From Bacteroidota bacterium (GTDB taxonomy: Bacteria; Bacteroidota; Bacteroidia; Bacteroidales; SKPS01): DNA of 64,000 nt. Shown here in pieces: positions 21,291 to 31,269 of this stretch; position 1 is the first letter of the stretch, and every line of letters begins with the position of its first letter. The stretch covers positions 108,925-172,924 of the forward strand of contig JAKLII010000009.1 of the NCBI GenBank assembly GCA_022709695.1. The letters are read 5' to 3'. The translations under genes and the position numbers were made by a program. Below the pieces are notes generated by a model. It did not search any database. It had not been told where the DNA came from and was given only the letters and a program-made list of their open reading frames with translations.

Positions 21291-24254
21291 ATGCGAAAAA
21301 TATTTCTGGTTTCAGCCCTGATCTCCCTGGCGCTCCTTACCGGATGCAAAAAGGATACGCCCTCCTTCACCAGCCAGGTGAATCCCTTCATCGGCACCGG
21401 TGGCCACGGCCACACCTTCCCGGGAGCCATCATGCCCTTCGGGATGATTCAGCTCAGTCCCGACACCCGGCTGGAGGGGTGGGACGGGTGTAGCGGATAC
21501 CACTACTCCGACGACACAATCTACGGCTTCTCCCACACCCACCTGAGCGGGACGGGAGTGCCCGATTATAACGACCTGCTTGTGATGCCCACCTCCGGCG
21601 AGCCGTGCTTTGTAAACGGCGCCGGCGAAAACGCCCTTTGCAGCTACGCTTCACCCTTCGACAAAGACTCTGAGGTTGCCCGTCCGGGCTACTACGCCGT
21701 GAAGCTCAGCGGCCCCGGCGTAGGGGTCGAGCTCACCGCATCGCTGCGCAGCGGCATCCACCGCTACCAATGGGACAAAGAGGCAGCAGAACAGGGACTT
21801 ATCCTCGACCTCGCCCACCGCGACCCGGTGATCCGGTCAGGGTTCCGGATGCTGAACGACACCACCCTGCTGGGGTACCGGGTGTCGGCTGCCTGGGCCA
21901 GGGAGCAGCATTTTTACTTCGCCATGCGTCTGAGCCAGCCGGTGAAGCAGGTGCGGATGAAAGACTCAGCTCAGGCTGCAGTGGTTCCGTTCGACTGGCA
22001 GGCCGACAGCCTCGGAGGGGTGTTGTGGCTGGGGTTCGGACAGATACAAGGGAGTGAACTGCTGGTGAAGGTGGGGATCTCTTCGGCCGATGCCGAAGGG
22101 GCCCTGAAAAACCTGGAGGCTGAAGTAGCCGGAAAATCCTTCGATCAGGTGAAACAGGAGGCCGATGCCGCCTGGAACAGGGAATTGGGCAAGATCGAGG
22201 TGAAAGGGGGAACCAAAGCCGAGCGCACCGCCTTTTACACCGCCCTGTACCACACCATGGTGGCGCCGAACCTGTGGTCGGACGTGGATGGCCGCTACCG
22301 TGGCATGGACGGGCAGATCCACGATGCCGGTGACTCGCCGCAGTACACCGTTTTCTCGCTGTGGGACACCTACCGGGCGCTCCACCCGCTGATGACGATC
22401 ATCGACCGGAAACGGACCGGCGAATTTGTGCGCACCTTCCTGCGGCAGTTTGAGCAGGGGGGCAGGCTTCCGGTGTGGGAACTGGCTGCGAACGAAACCG
22501 AGTGCATGATCGGGTACCACAGCGTACCAGTGATCTACGATGCCTACCGCAAAGGGATCCGCGATTTCGACACGCTGCTGGCGCTCAAAGCCATGCAGCA
22601 CAGCGCCAGCCTCGATCACTTCGGACTGAAATCCTACCGTGAATATGGCTACATCCCTGCAGACCTCGAATCGGAATCGGTGTCGAAGACCCTTGAATAT
22701 GCCTACGACGACTGGTGTATTGCCATGATGGCGAAGGAGATGGGCAACGACTCTGTATACCAGACTTTTATTCGCAGGGCCCAATCGTACAAAAACCTGT
22801 ATGATCCGAAAACCCGGTTCTTCAGGCCCAAAGTGAACAGCACGTTCGTTGAACCTTTTGAACCCAGCGAGGTGAACTTCCACCTCACGGAAGCCAACAG
22901 CTGGCAGTACAACTTTTATGTGCCCCAGGACATCGCAGGACATGCGGCACTGATGGGTGGCCGGGAAACCTACCTGAAGATGTTGGATGAGATGTTTTCA
23001 GCAGCCACTAAAACCACAGGAAGGGAGCAGGCCGACATAACCGGCCTCATCGGACAGTATGCCCACGGCAACGAGCCGAGCCATCACATGGCATACCTGT
23101 ACGCCTGCCTCGGAAAGCAGCACCAGACGGCCGCCATGGTCCGCAGGATCATGTCGGAGATGTACACCGACCAGCCCGACGGCCTGTGCGGCAACGAGGA
23201 CTGCGGGCAGATGTCGGCCTGGTATGTGTTGTCAGCCATGGGATTCTATCCGGTATGCCCCGGCAGCAACCAGTATGTACTTGGGTCACCGCTGTTCAGT
23301 GAGGTGAAAATCCACCTGGAGAACGGGGAGGAGTTCCTGATCCGTGCACGCCGAAATGAGCCCGATAACGTGTACATCCGCAAAGCCCATCTAAACGGAA
23401 AACCTTTCAATGGCGCCAGTATCACCCATAGTGAGATCATGGCCGGAGGAGATCTCAGGCTGCTGATGGGATCGGGCCCCAATAAAGATTTTGGCACCGA
23501 TGAAAAATACCTTCCCATCACAGCCATCACAGCAAATCAGATTACGCCCGTACCCTACATCTCGAATGGGAAGCCGGTGTTTTTCGGGGAGCAGAATATC
23601 CGGCTTGCGCACTGCGATCCGTCGGCAAAGATTGCTTATCATGCCGATCCCGCCCTTGCCGCCGGAGCCGACCTCTTTTCTCCGGATGGCGCCAGAATTT
23701 CGGGCAGCACACTGATTAAAGCCTCAGCCCTGGCAACGGGAAAAACCCCATCGGCCGATATTACTGCCTGGTTCTATCAGATTCCGGAAAACCGCAGCAT
23801 CAAACTCAACACGCCCTACGCTAACCAATATGCCGCCGGCGGAGATCATGCCCTGATCGACTTCCTGCGCGGCGGCACCGATTTTCGCACAGGCAGATGG
23901 CAGGGGTATCACCAGGTAAATCTCGATGTCGTGGTTACCCTGGAGCAGGAAAAACGGGTGAAGAAAATTACCGTGGGATTCCTGCAGGATCAGAACGCAT
24001 GGATTTTCATGCCCGAAGAGGTGACCCTCCAGATCAGCACCGACGGAACCATCTTCCATACTCTGGGCGTGGTGAAAAATACCATCCCCGACCGGCACAA
24101 AGGGGCCATTACCCATGATTTTTCGGCATCAGGCAAAGGTCAGAAGGCGAAGTATGTGCGGGTGATTGCCAAAAACCGGGGGGTATGTCCGGCGTGGCAT
24201 CCGGGTGCGGGGGAGAAGGCGTGGATCTTTGCGGATGAGATTGTGGTGGAATAG
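21291..24254 (+). CDS. GH92 family alpha-mannosidase, lipoprotein, with C-terminal F5/8-like domain
   Basis: A 987-residue protein with a lipoprotein signal (LLTGC, Cys19). The GH92 N-terminal domain begins VNPFIGTGGHGHTFPGA, and the catalytic domain shows the family blocks TEANSWQYNFYVPQD, GNEPSHHMAYLY and GNEDCGQMSAWYV. GH92 enzymes are calcium-dependent exo-mannosidases acting mainly on alpha-1,2/1,3-mannose of N-glycans. After about residue 750 is an extra discoidin-like module (about 835-987, WIFMPEEV, HPGAGEKAWIF), which the GH20 protein downstream also has. Surface or periplasmic location is expected. Confidence 0.9.
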   Translation: MRKIFLVSALISLALLTGCKKDTPSFTSQVNPFIGTGGHGHTFPGAIMPFGMIQLSPDTRLEGWDGCSGYHYSDDTIYGFSHTHLSGTGVPDYNDLLVMPTSGEPCFVNGAGENALCSYASPFDKDSEVARPGYYAVKLSGPGVGVELTASLRSGIHRYQWDKEAAEQGLILDLAHRDPVIRSGFRMLNDTTLLGYRVSAAWAREQHFYFAMRLSQPVKQVRMKDSAQAAVVPFDWQADSLGGVLWLGFGQIQGSELLVKVGISSADAEGALKNLEAEVAGKSFDQVKQEADAAWNRELGKIEVKGGTKAERTAFYTALYHTMVAPNLWSDVDGRYRGMDGQIHDAGDSPQYTVFSLWDTYRALHPLMTIIDRKRTGEFVRTFLRQFEQGGRLPVWELAANETECMIGYHSVPVIYDAYRKGIRDFDTLLALKAMQHSASLDHFGLKSYREYGYIPADLESESVSKTLEYAYDDWCIAMMAKEMGNDSVYQTFIRRAQSYKNLYDPKTRFFRPKVNSTFVEPFEPSEVNFHLTEANSWQYNFYVPQDIAGHAALMGGRETYLKMLDEMFSAATKTTGREQADITGLIGQYAHGNEPSHHMAYLYACLGKQHQTAAMVRRIMSEMYTDQPDGLCGNEDCGQMSAWYVLSAMGFYPVCPGSNQYVLGSPLFSEVKIHLENGEEFLIRARRNEPDNVYIRKAHLNGKPFNGASITHSEIMAGGDLRLLMGSGPNKDFGTDEKYLPITAITANQITPVPYISNGKPVFFGEQNIRLAHCDPSAKIAYHADPALAAGADLFSPDGARISGSTLIKASALATGKTPSADITAWFYQIPENRSIKLNTPYANQYAAGGDHALIDFLRGGTDFRTGRWQGYHQVNLDVVVTLEQEKRVKKITVGFLQDQNAWIFMPEEVTLQISTDGTIFHTLGVVKNTIPDRHKGAITHDFSASGKGQKAKYVRVIAKNRGVCPAWHPGAGEKAWIFADEIVVE

Positions 24255-24332
24255 TTTTTAGCGCAATAGAACGCGCATGACGCGGATTGTTTATGATTTT
24301 ACGGATTTTTTTTCATCTTTAAACAGATAAGA

Positions 24333-26642
24333 ATGATGGGTATCCATACAATGGCCTGGAAATTAGGTTTTCTGCTGAGTTTTTTGATTTTCCAGTCAGA
24401 ATCGCTGAAGGTTACTGCACAAAACAACCCGCCTGCCATCATTCCCGCACCGGTATACATGGAAACACAACCGGGGGAATTATTTACCACAGGAATTGAT
24501 ATTCTGGTCGAATTGCCCGCCAGAGAACAGGGTCTGAAAAGAATGATATCAGGGTTCATCCTTTCTGAAATCCCTGAAGCTGCAGTCAATTTTATCGATG
24601 AGCAGAGTGAAGGGGTGATGCGAGGACCGGGGATCTTCTTCATCACCACCCCGCCGCAGAAAGGTCAGGACGAAGGTTATGAGGGTTATGAGCTACAGAT
24701 CAAGCCTGAAGGAGTATTTATCTCCTCCCCCACCTCCGCCGGGCTGTTCTACGGGTTTCAGACCCTGAAGCAGATCATTCTGCAAACGGAAAAGGAGAAC
24801 CGCACCGCAGGCCTCAACCTCCCCTGTCTCACCATTAAAGACCATCCGGTATTTCTCTGGCGCGGCATGCTGCTGGATTGCAGCCGCCATTTTATGGAGA
24901 AGGAGTTTATTCTGAGGTATATCGATTTGCTTGCCCTGTACAAGATGAACCGTTTCCACTGGCACCTGACCGATGATCAGGGGTGGAGGATCCAGATCGA
25001 TAAATATCCGGAACTCACCAAAGTGGGTGCCTGGCGCAAAGGCGACGATGGATTGATTTACGGGGGATTTTATACCAAAGATGACATCCGTGAGGTGGTA
25101 GCCTATGCCGCTGAGCGCCATATTGTGGTGGTTCCTGAAATAGAGATGCCGGGTCACGCCCTGGCTGCGCTGGCATCGTACCCGGGACTGAGCTGCACCG
25201 GCGGTCCGTTTGAGGTGCCCACCACCTGGGGGGTATTCAAAGACATCTACTGTGCCGGCAACGACTCGGTGTTTGTATTTCTGAAGGATGTACTGGATGA
25301 GGTAATTGAGCTATTTCCATCGCCCTGGATCCACATCGGGGGTGATGAGTCGCCAAAATACCGCTGGGAGAACTGCGACAGATGCAAAAGCCGGATGGAG
25401 GCATACCGGCTGAAAGACGGCCATGCCCTCCAAAGCTGGTTCATTGGTGAGATCACTAAGTTTCTGGCCTCCCGTAACAGAATCCTGATCGGATGGGACG
25501 AGATCACGGAAGGGGGGCTTCATCCCGGCGTGGTGGTGCAGTCGTGGCAGGGTTTTGAAGGGGCCATCCATGCAACAGAAAAGGGGTGCCAGTCGATCGT
25601 TTCCCCCACCAGCCATGCCTACTTCGACTACCCGATCTCCAAAACCACCCTCGAAAAGGTGTACAGCTTCAACCCGGTCCCGGCAAAGCTCGATCCTGCC
25701 CTCCATTACATGATCCTGGGAGGGGAATGCAACATCTGGACAGAGCGTGCATCGCAGGAAGTGATTGACCAGAAGGTGTTTCCGAGGATCCTGGCCATGG
25801 CCGAGGTCCTCTGGACGGCCCCGGAAGCTAGGGACTTCCCGGCATTCAGGAAAAGGGTGAGGAGCCAGTACCCGATGCTAACCGGGCTGGGGGTAGAGTA
25901 CGGACTTGAAGAGGGGGGATTGAAAATTGTCACGGAGAAGGTGGCAGAGGGGTTGCAGATCACCATGATCCCCGAGCAGGACAACCTTACCATCCGTTAC
26001 ACCACCGGCAGTGATGTGTGGATCCCTTACACCGCTCCGCTACTGGTGCGCGACAGCCTTACCCTGCAGGCGGCTGCCTATATCGGGAACAACCGTGTAA
26101 GTGAAATCTATACAAGAAGATACAACCTGCATAACGGGGTTGGGCTGCCCTACCACCTCAGCCTGAAACCGGGCGGGACCTATAACAAAAATCCACAGAC
26201 CACCCTCACCGATGGCATCCGCGGTACGCAGGACTTCCATGACGGACTGTGGCTTGGCTTCTGGGAGAAAAATGTGGCAGTGGATTTCAACTTTCAGGAA
26301 GAGCGTGAAATTCAGGAGATCCGGGTGGGGTGCATGCAGAGTAACCCATCCTGGATATTTCTGCCCGCAGAAATCGAAATCGTCATGAAGCCCAAAGGGC
26401 TCTTCCGGAAACCCGTAATTATGAGTGCCGTTTCTTCCCTGCCAAAGGAATCGGTATACATCCTTCATGATTTTACCTTCAGGCCAGACAAACCTGTAAA
26501 GGTTAAAAAGCTGGAAATCAGGATTGATAACCCGGGGAAATGCCCTCCCTGGCATCCCGGTGCCGGCAGCCCTACGTGGGTGTTCCTGGACGAAATCGAA
26601 ATTGATAATGTTGATAATTTGCAGGGTCAACGCATGCGTTAA
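24333..26642 (+). CDS. GH20 beta-N-acetylhexosaminidase, secreted
   Basis: A 769-residue protein with a signal peptide (about 8-30, cleavage near TAQ), a GH20b-like N-terminal domain, then the GH20 barrel starting at FLWRGMLLDCSRHFM. The catalytic pair is Asp338-Glu339 in HIGGDESPKY. It removes terminal GlcNAc or GalNAc. A C-terminal module (about 620-760) is homologous to that of the GH92 protein: GLWLGF, WIFLPAEIE, HPGAGSPTWVFLDEI. The last seven codons (LQGQRMR) are read from one arm of the palindrome at 26619-26650, so the end of the gene may have been changed by insertion of that repeat. Confidence 0.9.
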   Translation: MMGIHTMAWKLGFLLSFLIFQSESLKVTAQNNPPAIIPAPVYMETQPGELFTTGIDILVELPAREQGLKRMISGFILSEIPEAAVNFIDEQSEGVMRGPGIFFITTPPQKGQDEGYEGYELQIKPEGVFISSPTSAGLFYGFQTLKQIILQTEKENRTAGLNLPCLTIKDHPVFLWRGMLLDCSRHFMEKEFILRYIDLLALYKMNRFHWHLTDDQGWRIQIDKYPELTKVGAWRKGDDGLIYGGFYTKDDIREVVAYAAERHIVVVPEIEMPGHALAALASYPGLSCTGGPFEVPTTWGVFKDIYCAGNDSVFVFLKDVLDEVIELFPSPWIHIGGDESPKYRWENCDRCKSRMEAYRLKDGHALQSWFIGEITKFLASRNRILIGWDEITEGGLHPGVVVQSWQGFEGAIHATEKGCQSIVSPTSHAYFDYPISKTTLEKVYSFNPVPAKLDPALHYMILGGECNIWTERASQEVIDQKVFPRILAMAEVLWTAPEARDFPAFRKRVRSQYPMLTGLGVEYGLEEGGLKIVTEKVAEGLQITMIPEQDNLTIRYTTGSDVWIPYTAPLLVRDSLTLQAAAYIGNNRVSEIYTRRYNLHNGVGLPYHLSLKPGGTYNKNPQTTLTDGIRGTQDFHDGLWLGFWEKNVAVDFNFQEEREIQEIRVGCMQSNPSWIFLPAEIEIVMKPKGLFRKPVIMSAVSSLPKESVYILHDFTFRPDKPVKVKKLEIRIDNPGKCPPWHPGAGSPTWVFLDEIEIDNVDNLQGQRMR

Positions 26643-26650
26643 CCCTACGA
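26619..26650. repeat. 32-nt palindrome, copy 1 (overlaps GH20 stop)
   Basis: TTGCAGGGTCAACGCATGCG followed by TTAACCCTACGA. It is the diverged form of the perfect palindrome at 31236-31267; both share GCAGGGTCAACGCATGCGTT. It supplies the last codons and stop of the GH20 gene. Confidence 0.8.
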
Positions 26651-26673
26651 AAATTTTTCCCAAAAACAACAAT

Positions 26674-27597
26674 ATGTACACCATCGGCATTGACATCGGG
26701 GGCACCAACACCGAATTCGGGCTGGTGAGCCGCCAGGGAGAGATCCTCCGGCGCGGGCAGTTCGCCACACGGCAATATACCAATCCCCATACTTTCGCCG
26801 AGGCCCTGAAGGGGGAAATAGCCCGGCTGCTGGAGGGTATGGGCGAGATCGGGGTGGCTGGTGCGGGCATTGGCGCCCCCAACGGCAACTTTTACAAAGG
26901 CACGGTGGAATTTGCCCCCAATCTGCCGTGGCGCGGCATCATCCCGCTGGCGGATATCATTTCGGAAGCGCTGGGTGTGCCGGCCTGGCTCACCAACGAT
27001 GCCAATGCGGCCGCGTTGGGCGAGATGGTGTATGGCGGAGCCAAAGGGATGAAGAACTTCATTGTGATCACCATTGGCACAGGGCTCGGGAGCGGTATCG
27101 TGGTAAACGGGGATATGCTCTACGGGCATGACGGCTTTGCCGGGGAGCTGGGGCACACCATCGTTTTTCCGGAGGAGGGGCGCCGGTGCACCTGCGGGAG
27201 GCATGGGTGCCTGGAAGCCTACGTTTCGGCCCGCGGTATCATCGAGACCTATTTCAGCCACAACCCCGGTGCAGCCGACCAGCAGGGAATCAGCACGGTG
27301 CTGATTGCCGAAAGGGCCGCCCGTGGCGAGGAGGCAGCCATCAGAACCTTCGACTATACCGGCAGGATCCTGGGGCTGAAGCTGTCGGACGCTGTTGCCT
27401 TCTCATCCCCGGAAGCCATTTTCCTGTTCGGGGGCATCACCAAAGCAGGGGCTAACCTCTTCAATCCCGTAAAAAAATGGATGGAGCACTATATGCTCGA
27501 AATTTACAAAAACAAAGTGCCCCTCCTCCCCTCTGCCTTACCCGAAAACAGCGCCGCCATCCTGGGTGCCAGCGCGCTGGCGTGGAGAATGTCGTGA
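26674..27597 (+). CDS. ROK-family sugar kinase (glucokinase / N-acetylhexosamine kinase type)
   Basis: A 307-residue ROK kinase. Near the start is the phosphate-binding motif GIDIGGTNTEFGLV, and later the ROK zinc motif CTCGRHGCLEAYVS with the conserved cysteines. Length is normal. It should phosphorylate the hexose released by the two glycosidases, mannose, glucose or GlcNAc. The start ATG 26674 lies directly before the nucleotide-binding strand; longer in-frame starts run through the palindrome and the GH20 gene and are artefacts. Confidence 0.9.
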   Translation: MYTIGIDIGGTNTEFGLVSRQGEILRRGQFATRQYTNPHTFAEALKGEIARLLEGMGEIGVAGAGIGAPNGNFYKGTVEFAPNLPWRGIIPLADIISEALGVPAWLTNDANAAALGEMVYGGAKGMKNFIVITIGTGLGSGIVVNGDMLYGHDGFAGELGHTIVFPEEGRRCTCGRHGCLEAYVSARGIIETYFSHNPGAADQQGISTVLIAERAARGEEAAIRTFDYTGRILGLKLSDAVAFSSPEAIFLFGGITKAGANLFNPVKKWMEHYMLEIYKNKVPLLPSALPENSAAILGASALAWRMS

Positions 27598-27620
27598 AAA
27601 ATAAAAACCAAATTGACCAA

Positions 27621-30200
27621 ATGCATACATTAAAGATTTTCAAGCTGTTTCTCCTGGTCGGAGTTATAGGTTTGGTTGTTTCCATTGCCGGCTGCAGCCG
27701 CAATGATCATTTCCTCACCGGTCGGAAATACCGCCGGCAGGTGCTTTCGGATTTCAGGGAGCGGGAGAAGCTTGCCGAAAACCGCAAAGAGGAACTGTTC
27801 GGCGTGTTCACCAAAGCGCTGTCGCTACAGGAGAAGGAGGCGATGCGGTTTCTGTACGCCTATATGCCACTGGCCGATCTGGCGGAATACGACGGGGATT
27901 TCTTCCTGCGCAACGTGCAGCACAGCCTACTGACCCTCAAAGAGATGCCATGGGGGAAAAAGGTACCCGTAGATATCTTCCGGCACTTTGTACTTCCGGT
28001 CCGGGTGAACAACGAAAACCTCGATTCTTCGCGCTGGATCTTCTTTGACGAACTGAAAGACCGGGTCAAAAACCTTTCGATGACCGATGCAGCGCTGGAG
28101 GTGAACCACTGGTGCCACGAAAAGGTAACCTACAAATCCACTGACGGAAGAACCTCATCCCCCCTCAGCACGGTGAAAAATGCGTTCGGCAGGTGTGGTG
28201 AGGAGTCGGTGTTTACAGTGGCTGCCCTGCGGTCGGTGGGGATACCTGCCCGCCAGGTGTATGTGCCGCGCTGGGCGCACAGCGACGACAACCACGCCTG
28301 GGTGGAGGTGTGGGCCGATGGCAGATGGCACTACCTGGGTGCCTGTGAGCCCGAACCGGTGCTGAACCGGGGCTGGTTTACCGGTCCGGCCCGGCGCACC
28401 ATGCTGGTGCACACAAGGGTTTTTGGCCGCTATGACGGTGCCGAAGAAGTGGTGAAAAGCGAACGCGACTATGCCATCATCAATTCCACCGCCATTTACG
28501 CTGAAGTCACACAACCCGTGGTTACCGTAGTCGACTCCGCCGGAAAACCGGTGAGGGATGCTAAAGTGGATTTCGGATTGTACAATTATGCCGAGTTTTA
28601 CCCCATCGCCTCTCTTGTCACCGATAAACACGGGACCTGCTCCCTCACGATCGGCAAAGGGGATATCCTGCTGCATGCGTCGTATGCCGGTGAGTGCACC
28701 TGGGGTAAATACAACCTGCGTACCGATACGGCCATCACCCTGACCCTGGGCCCGTGTACACTCCCTGCAGAGCCCGACACATGGCACCTGGATGTGCCCG
28801 ATGAGGTGACTGCCGAAGGGGATGCACTTCCGGAACCGGTGAAGCAGGCTCATCAGCTGCGGACCAAGTATGAAGACTCGCTGCGAAACAGCTATACTGC
28901 GACGTTTCCCGACAAAAGACAGATGGTAAAACTGGCTGGTGAACTGAAGGCCCCGGCCGACAGCATTATAAAATACCTGAGTATCAGCCAGGGAAACCAC
29001 CATGAGATTACGGCATACCTCAGGGAAGCGCTGAAAACCCAACCCGGCAAGGCCTTCCCCCTGCTTTCATGCCTCACAGAAAAGGATATCCGCGATACAC
29101 GGGCAGAGACCCTGCTGGCGGTACTTGCCGAACTGCCCGAGCACGAAGGATCTGATCACATCCTGCCGTACGTGTTTTCGCCAAAAGTGGATCTTGAGCT
29201 GCTTAAACCATATAAAAGGCTGCTCTGGGATTTTTTCAGGGAGGAGGGCATTTCCGGCCCAGAGAATCTATTCGGCTGGATCCGCCATCATATTGCCGTT
29301 GACACCACTCCCTATTACAGCCGCATCCTGATGACGCCATCAGGGGTGCACAGCCTGCGGGTAACCGATCCAGCCTCACGGGATATCTATTTTGTAGCCG
29401 CATGCCGCAGCACCGGGATTGCCGCCCGCCTCGACCCTGCCACCCGCATCCCGCAGGCCCTGGTGAACGGAATCTGGAAAGACTTCAGCTTTGAACGTGG
29501 AAAGGAAGACGCACAGGCGACTCCGGGGCGACTGGAATTAAAGATCCCCAAAGAGGCGGGAGATCCGGCATACTTCGTCAGGTTTACCATCTCGAAGCTG
29601 GAAGACGGAATCTTTAATACGCTTGAATATCCTGAAAACCAACCCATTTCAGCATTCACCTTCCCGCTGGAACTGCGACCCGGCTCCTATGCCCTCATCA
29701 GCAGCCTCAGACAAGCCAACGGTGATGTGGATGCCATCAGAAGCTATTTCATGATCCACCCCGACAGCCTCACGGTGCTGGATTTTCCCGTACCGATACC
29801 CCAGACCACGGTTTACGGAGTCTTCCCGGGCCCCGCCACCGGAAAACCTTTCCTGTTTCTGGCGCTGGAAGCCACCGGTGAACCTTCGCGGCACCTGCTT
29901 CAGGAGCTGCAAAACCGTATCATGGACGCAAAATCCCCGATGCCGGAGGTTTGGGTGATGTTTGCGGACCGTGAAGCAGAGAAAGGGAAAGAACTTCTGA
30001 AAAAATACAAACTCGAAGGGAAGGTTTTTTTCAGGGAGTATAATGCTGATTTGCTGAATGCTATAAGAAAACTGCAACCCGGCAAACCTTTACCCCTGCC
30101 GGTTACAGCCGGAATTAACCCGAAAAACGAGGTGGTTTTTCTGGCAGGAGGGTATCAGATCAACAGCATCAGGACTGCGGCAGAAAGTGCAGGTTTATAA
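27621..30200 (+). CDS. Large lipoprotein with transglutaminase-like domain
   Basis: An 859-residue protein. The signal peptide ends in a lipobox (IAGC, about residue 25). The transglutaminase/protease-like core has a plausible triad: Cys in GRCGEES (about 196), His in DNHAWVEVW (about 228) and Asp/Glu in the following GACEPE strand. The following region has an Ig-like domain, and the C-terminal third has thioredoxin-like or other mixed features that I cannot name. Such transglutaminase lipoproteins are frequent partners of GH92/GH20 genes in Bacteroidota. Peptide or glycopeptide cleavage is the most likely role. I took ATG 27621 because it sits directly before the signal peptide. Confidence 0.8.
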   Translation: MHTLKIFKLFLLVGVIGLVVSIAGCSRNDHFLTGRKYRRQVLSDFREREKLAENRKEELFGVFTKALSLQEKEAMRFLYAYMPLADLAEYDGDFFLRNVQHSLLTLKEMPWGKKVPVDIFRHFVLPVRVNNENLDSSRWIFFDELKDRVKNLSMTDAALEVNHWCHEKVTYKSTDGRTSSPLSTVKNAFGRCGEESVFTVAALRSVGIPARQVYVPRWAHSDDNHAWVEVWADGRWHYLGACEPEPVLNRGWFTGPARRTMLVHTRVFGRYDGAEEVVKSERDYAIINSTAIYAEVTQPVVTVVDSAGKPVRDAKVDFGLYNYAEFYPIASLVTDKHGTCSLTIGKGDILLHASYAGECTWGKYNLRTDTAITLTLGPCTLPAEPDTWHLDVPDEVTAEGDALPEPVKQAHQLRTKYEDSLRNSYTATFPDKRQMVKLAGELKAPADSIIKYLSISQGNHHEITAYLREALKTQPGKAFPLLSCLTEKDIRDTRAETLLAVLAELPEHEGSDHILPYVFSPKVDLELLKPYKRLLWDFFREEGISGPENLFGWIRHHIAVDTTPYYSRILMTPSGVHSLRVTDPASRDIYFVAACRSTGIAARLDPATRIPQALVNGIWKDFSFERGKEDAQATPGRLELKIPKEAGDPAYFVRFTISKLEDGIFNTLEYPENQPISAFTFPLELRPGSYALISSLRQANGDVDAIRSYFMIHPDSLTVLDFPVPIPQTTVYGVFPGPATGKPFLFLALEATGEPSRHLLQELQNRIMDAKSPMPEVWVMFADREAEKGKELLKKYKLEGKVFFREYNADLLNAIRKLQPGKPLPLPVTAGINPKNEVVFLAGGYQINSIRTAAESAGL

Positions 30201-30255
30201 AGCTTAAGGAACTCAGGGGTACACGAAAACTACAGGGCAAATCCGGCCTATCCGG

Positions 30256-31206
30256 TTACCTGTAATACGCTTTCAGGAACTGATGAATCGAATTTTCCAC
30301 GCGGCTGAGGGTATCTGACACGTCGAATCGTTCGAACACGTCGCCGGTAATCCCTTCGAACAGTTCAATATAGCGGTCGGAGACGCTTTTTACAAAGGCA
30401 GCGGGCATCACCGGCACCTCCTGCCATTCGCGCCCCTGGAAACCATGCTCCATCAGCCATTCGCGCACAAACTCCTTGGAGAGCTGTTTCTGGGGTTCAC
30501 TGGCATCCTGGCGCTGTTGATACCCTTCGAGGTAGAAATAGCGGGATGAGTCGGGAGTGTGGATCTCGTCGATGAGCACAATCTGGTCTCCCACCTTGCC
30601 AAATTCGTATTTGGTATCCACCAGGATGAGTCCGCGTTCAGCGGCCATCTCCGTGCCCCGCTGGAACAGTCTGCGGGTATAATCCTCAAGCTGCATATAA
30701 TCTTCCTCTGTCACCAGGCCGAGTTTCAGAATGTCTTCGCGGGAGATGTCCTCGTCGTGCCCAACGGCAGCCTTGGTGGTGGGGGTGAGGAGCGGCTCCG
30801 GGAATCGGTCGTTCTCCTTCATGCCGTCGGGCATCGGCACTCCGCAGATGCTCCTTTTGCCGCTGCGGTACTCGCGCCAGGCGTGTCCTGAGAGATAGCC
30901 GCGGATGACCATCTCCACCTTGAAGGGTTCGGCATACTTGCCCACAGTGACCATCGGATCGGGGGTGGCAATTTTCCAGTTGGGCAAGATATCTTCCGTG
31001 GCATCCAGGAACCTGGAGGCGATGAGGTTCAGCACAGCTCCCTTGTAAGGGATGCCAACCGGAAGCACTACGTCGAATGCCGATATACGGTCGGTGGTTA
31101 CCATCACCAGCAACTCATTGTTAATGGTGTACACATCGCGCACTTTGCCATGGTACACATTGGTAAGGCCCTGGAAATCAAATTGGGTGTCGGTGATTGC
31201 GTTCAT
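30256..31206 (-). CDS. purC: Phosphoribosylaminoimidazole-succinocarboxamide synthase
   Basis: A 316-residue SAICAR synthase, eighth step of purine synthesis (CAIR plus aspartate plus ATP). Family blocks: YHGKVRDVY near the N-terminus, [23 protein letters not shown], and the late [27 protein letters not shown]. The length is the long form common in Bacteroidota. It is convergent with the transglutaminase gene and followed upstream by phoH on the same strand, with the perfect palindrome 31236-31267 between. Confidence 0.95.
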   Translation of the reverse strand: MNAITDTQFDFQGLTNVYHGKVRDVYTINNELLVMVTTDRISAFDVVLPVGIPYKGAVLNLIASRFLDATEDILPNWKIATPDPMVTVGKYAEPFKVEMVIRGYLSGHAWREYRSGKRSICGVPMPDGMKENDRFPEPLLTPTTKAAVGHDEDISREDILKLGLVTEEDYMQLEDYTRRLFQRGTEMAAERGLILVDTKYEFGKVGDQIVLIDEIHTPDSSRYFYLEGYQQRQDASEPQKQLSKEFVREWLMEHGFQGREWQEVPVMPAAFVKSVSDRYIELFEGITGDVFERFDVSDTLSRVENSIHQFLKAYYR

Positions 31207-31235
31207 TGTTGTATGTTTATTCGTTTATTCGTTTT

Positions 31236-31267
31236 TTGCAGGGTCAACGCATGCGTTGACCCTGCAA
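31236..31267. repeat. 32-nt perfect palindrome, copy 2
   Basis: The arms TTGCAGGGTCAACGCA and TGCGTTGACCCTGCAA are perfect complements. It lies between purC and phoH. A diverged copy is at 26619-26650. It could be a small mobile palindrome, or a regulatory stem in the phoH-purC transcript. Confidence 0.85.
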
Positions 31268-31269
31268 TT

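Noticed and set aside
21966..22943. Long open frames opposite GH92 and other GC-rich genes
   Set aside because: Shadows caused by codon bias of the GC-rich region; the plus-strand products are complete known families.
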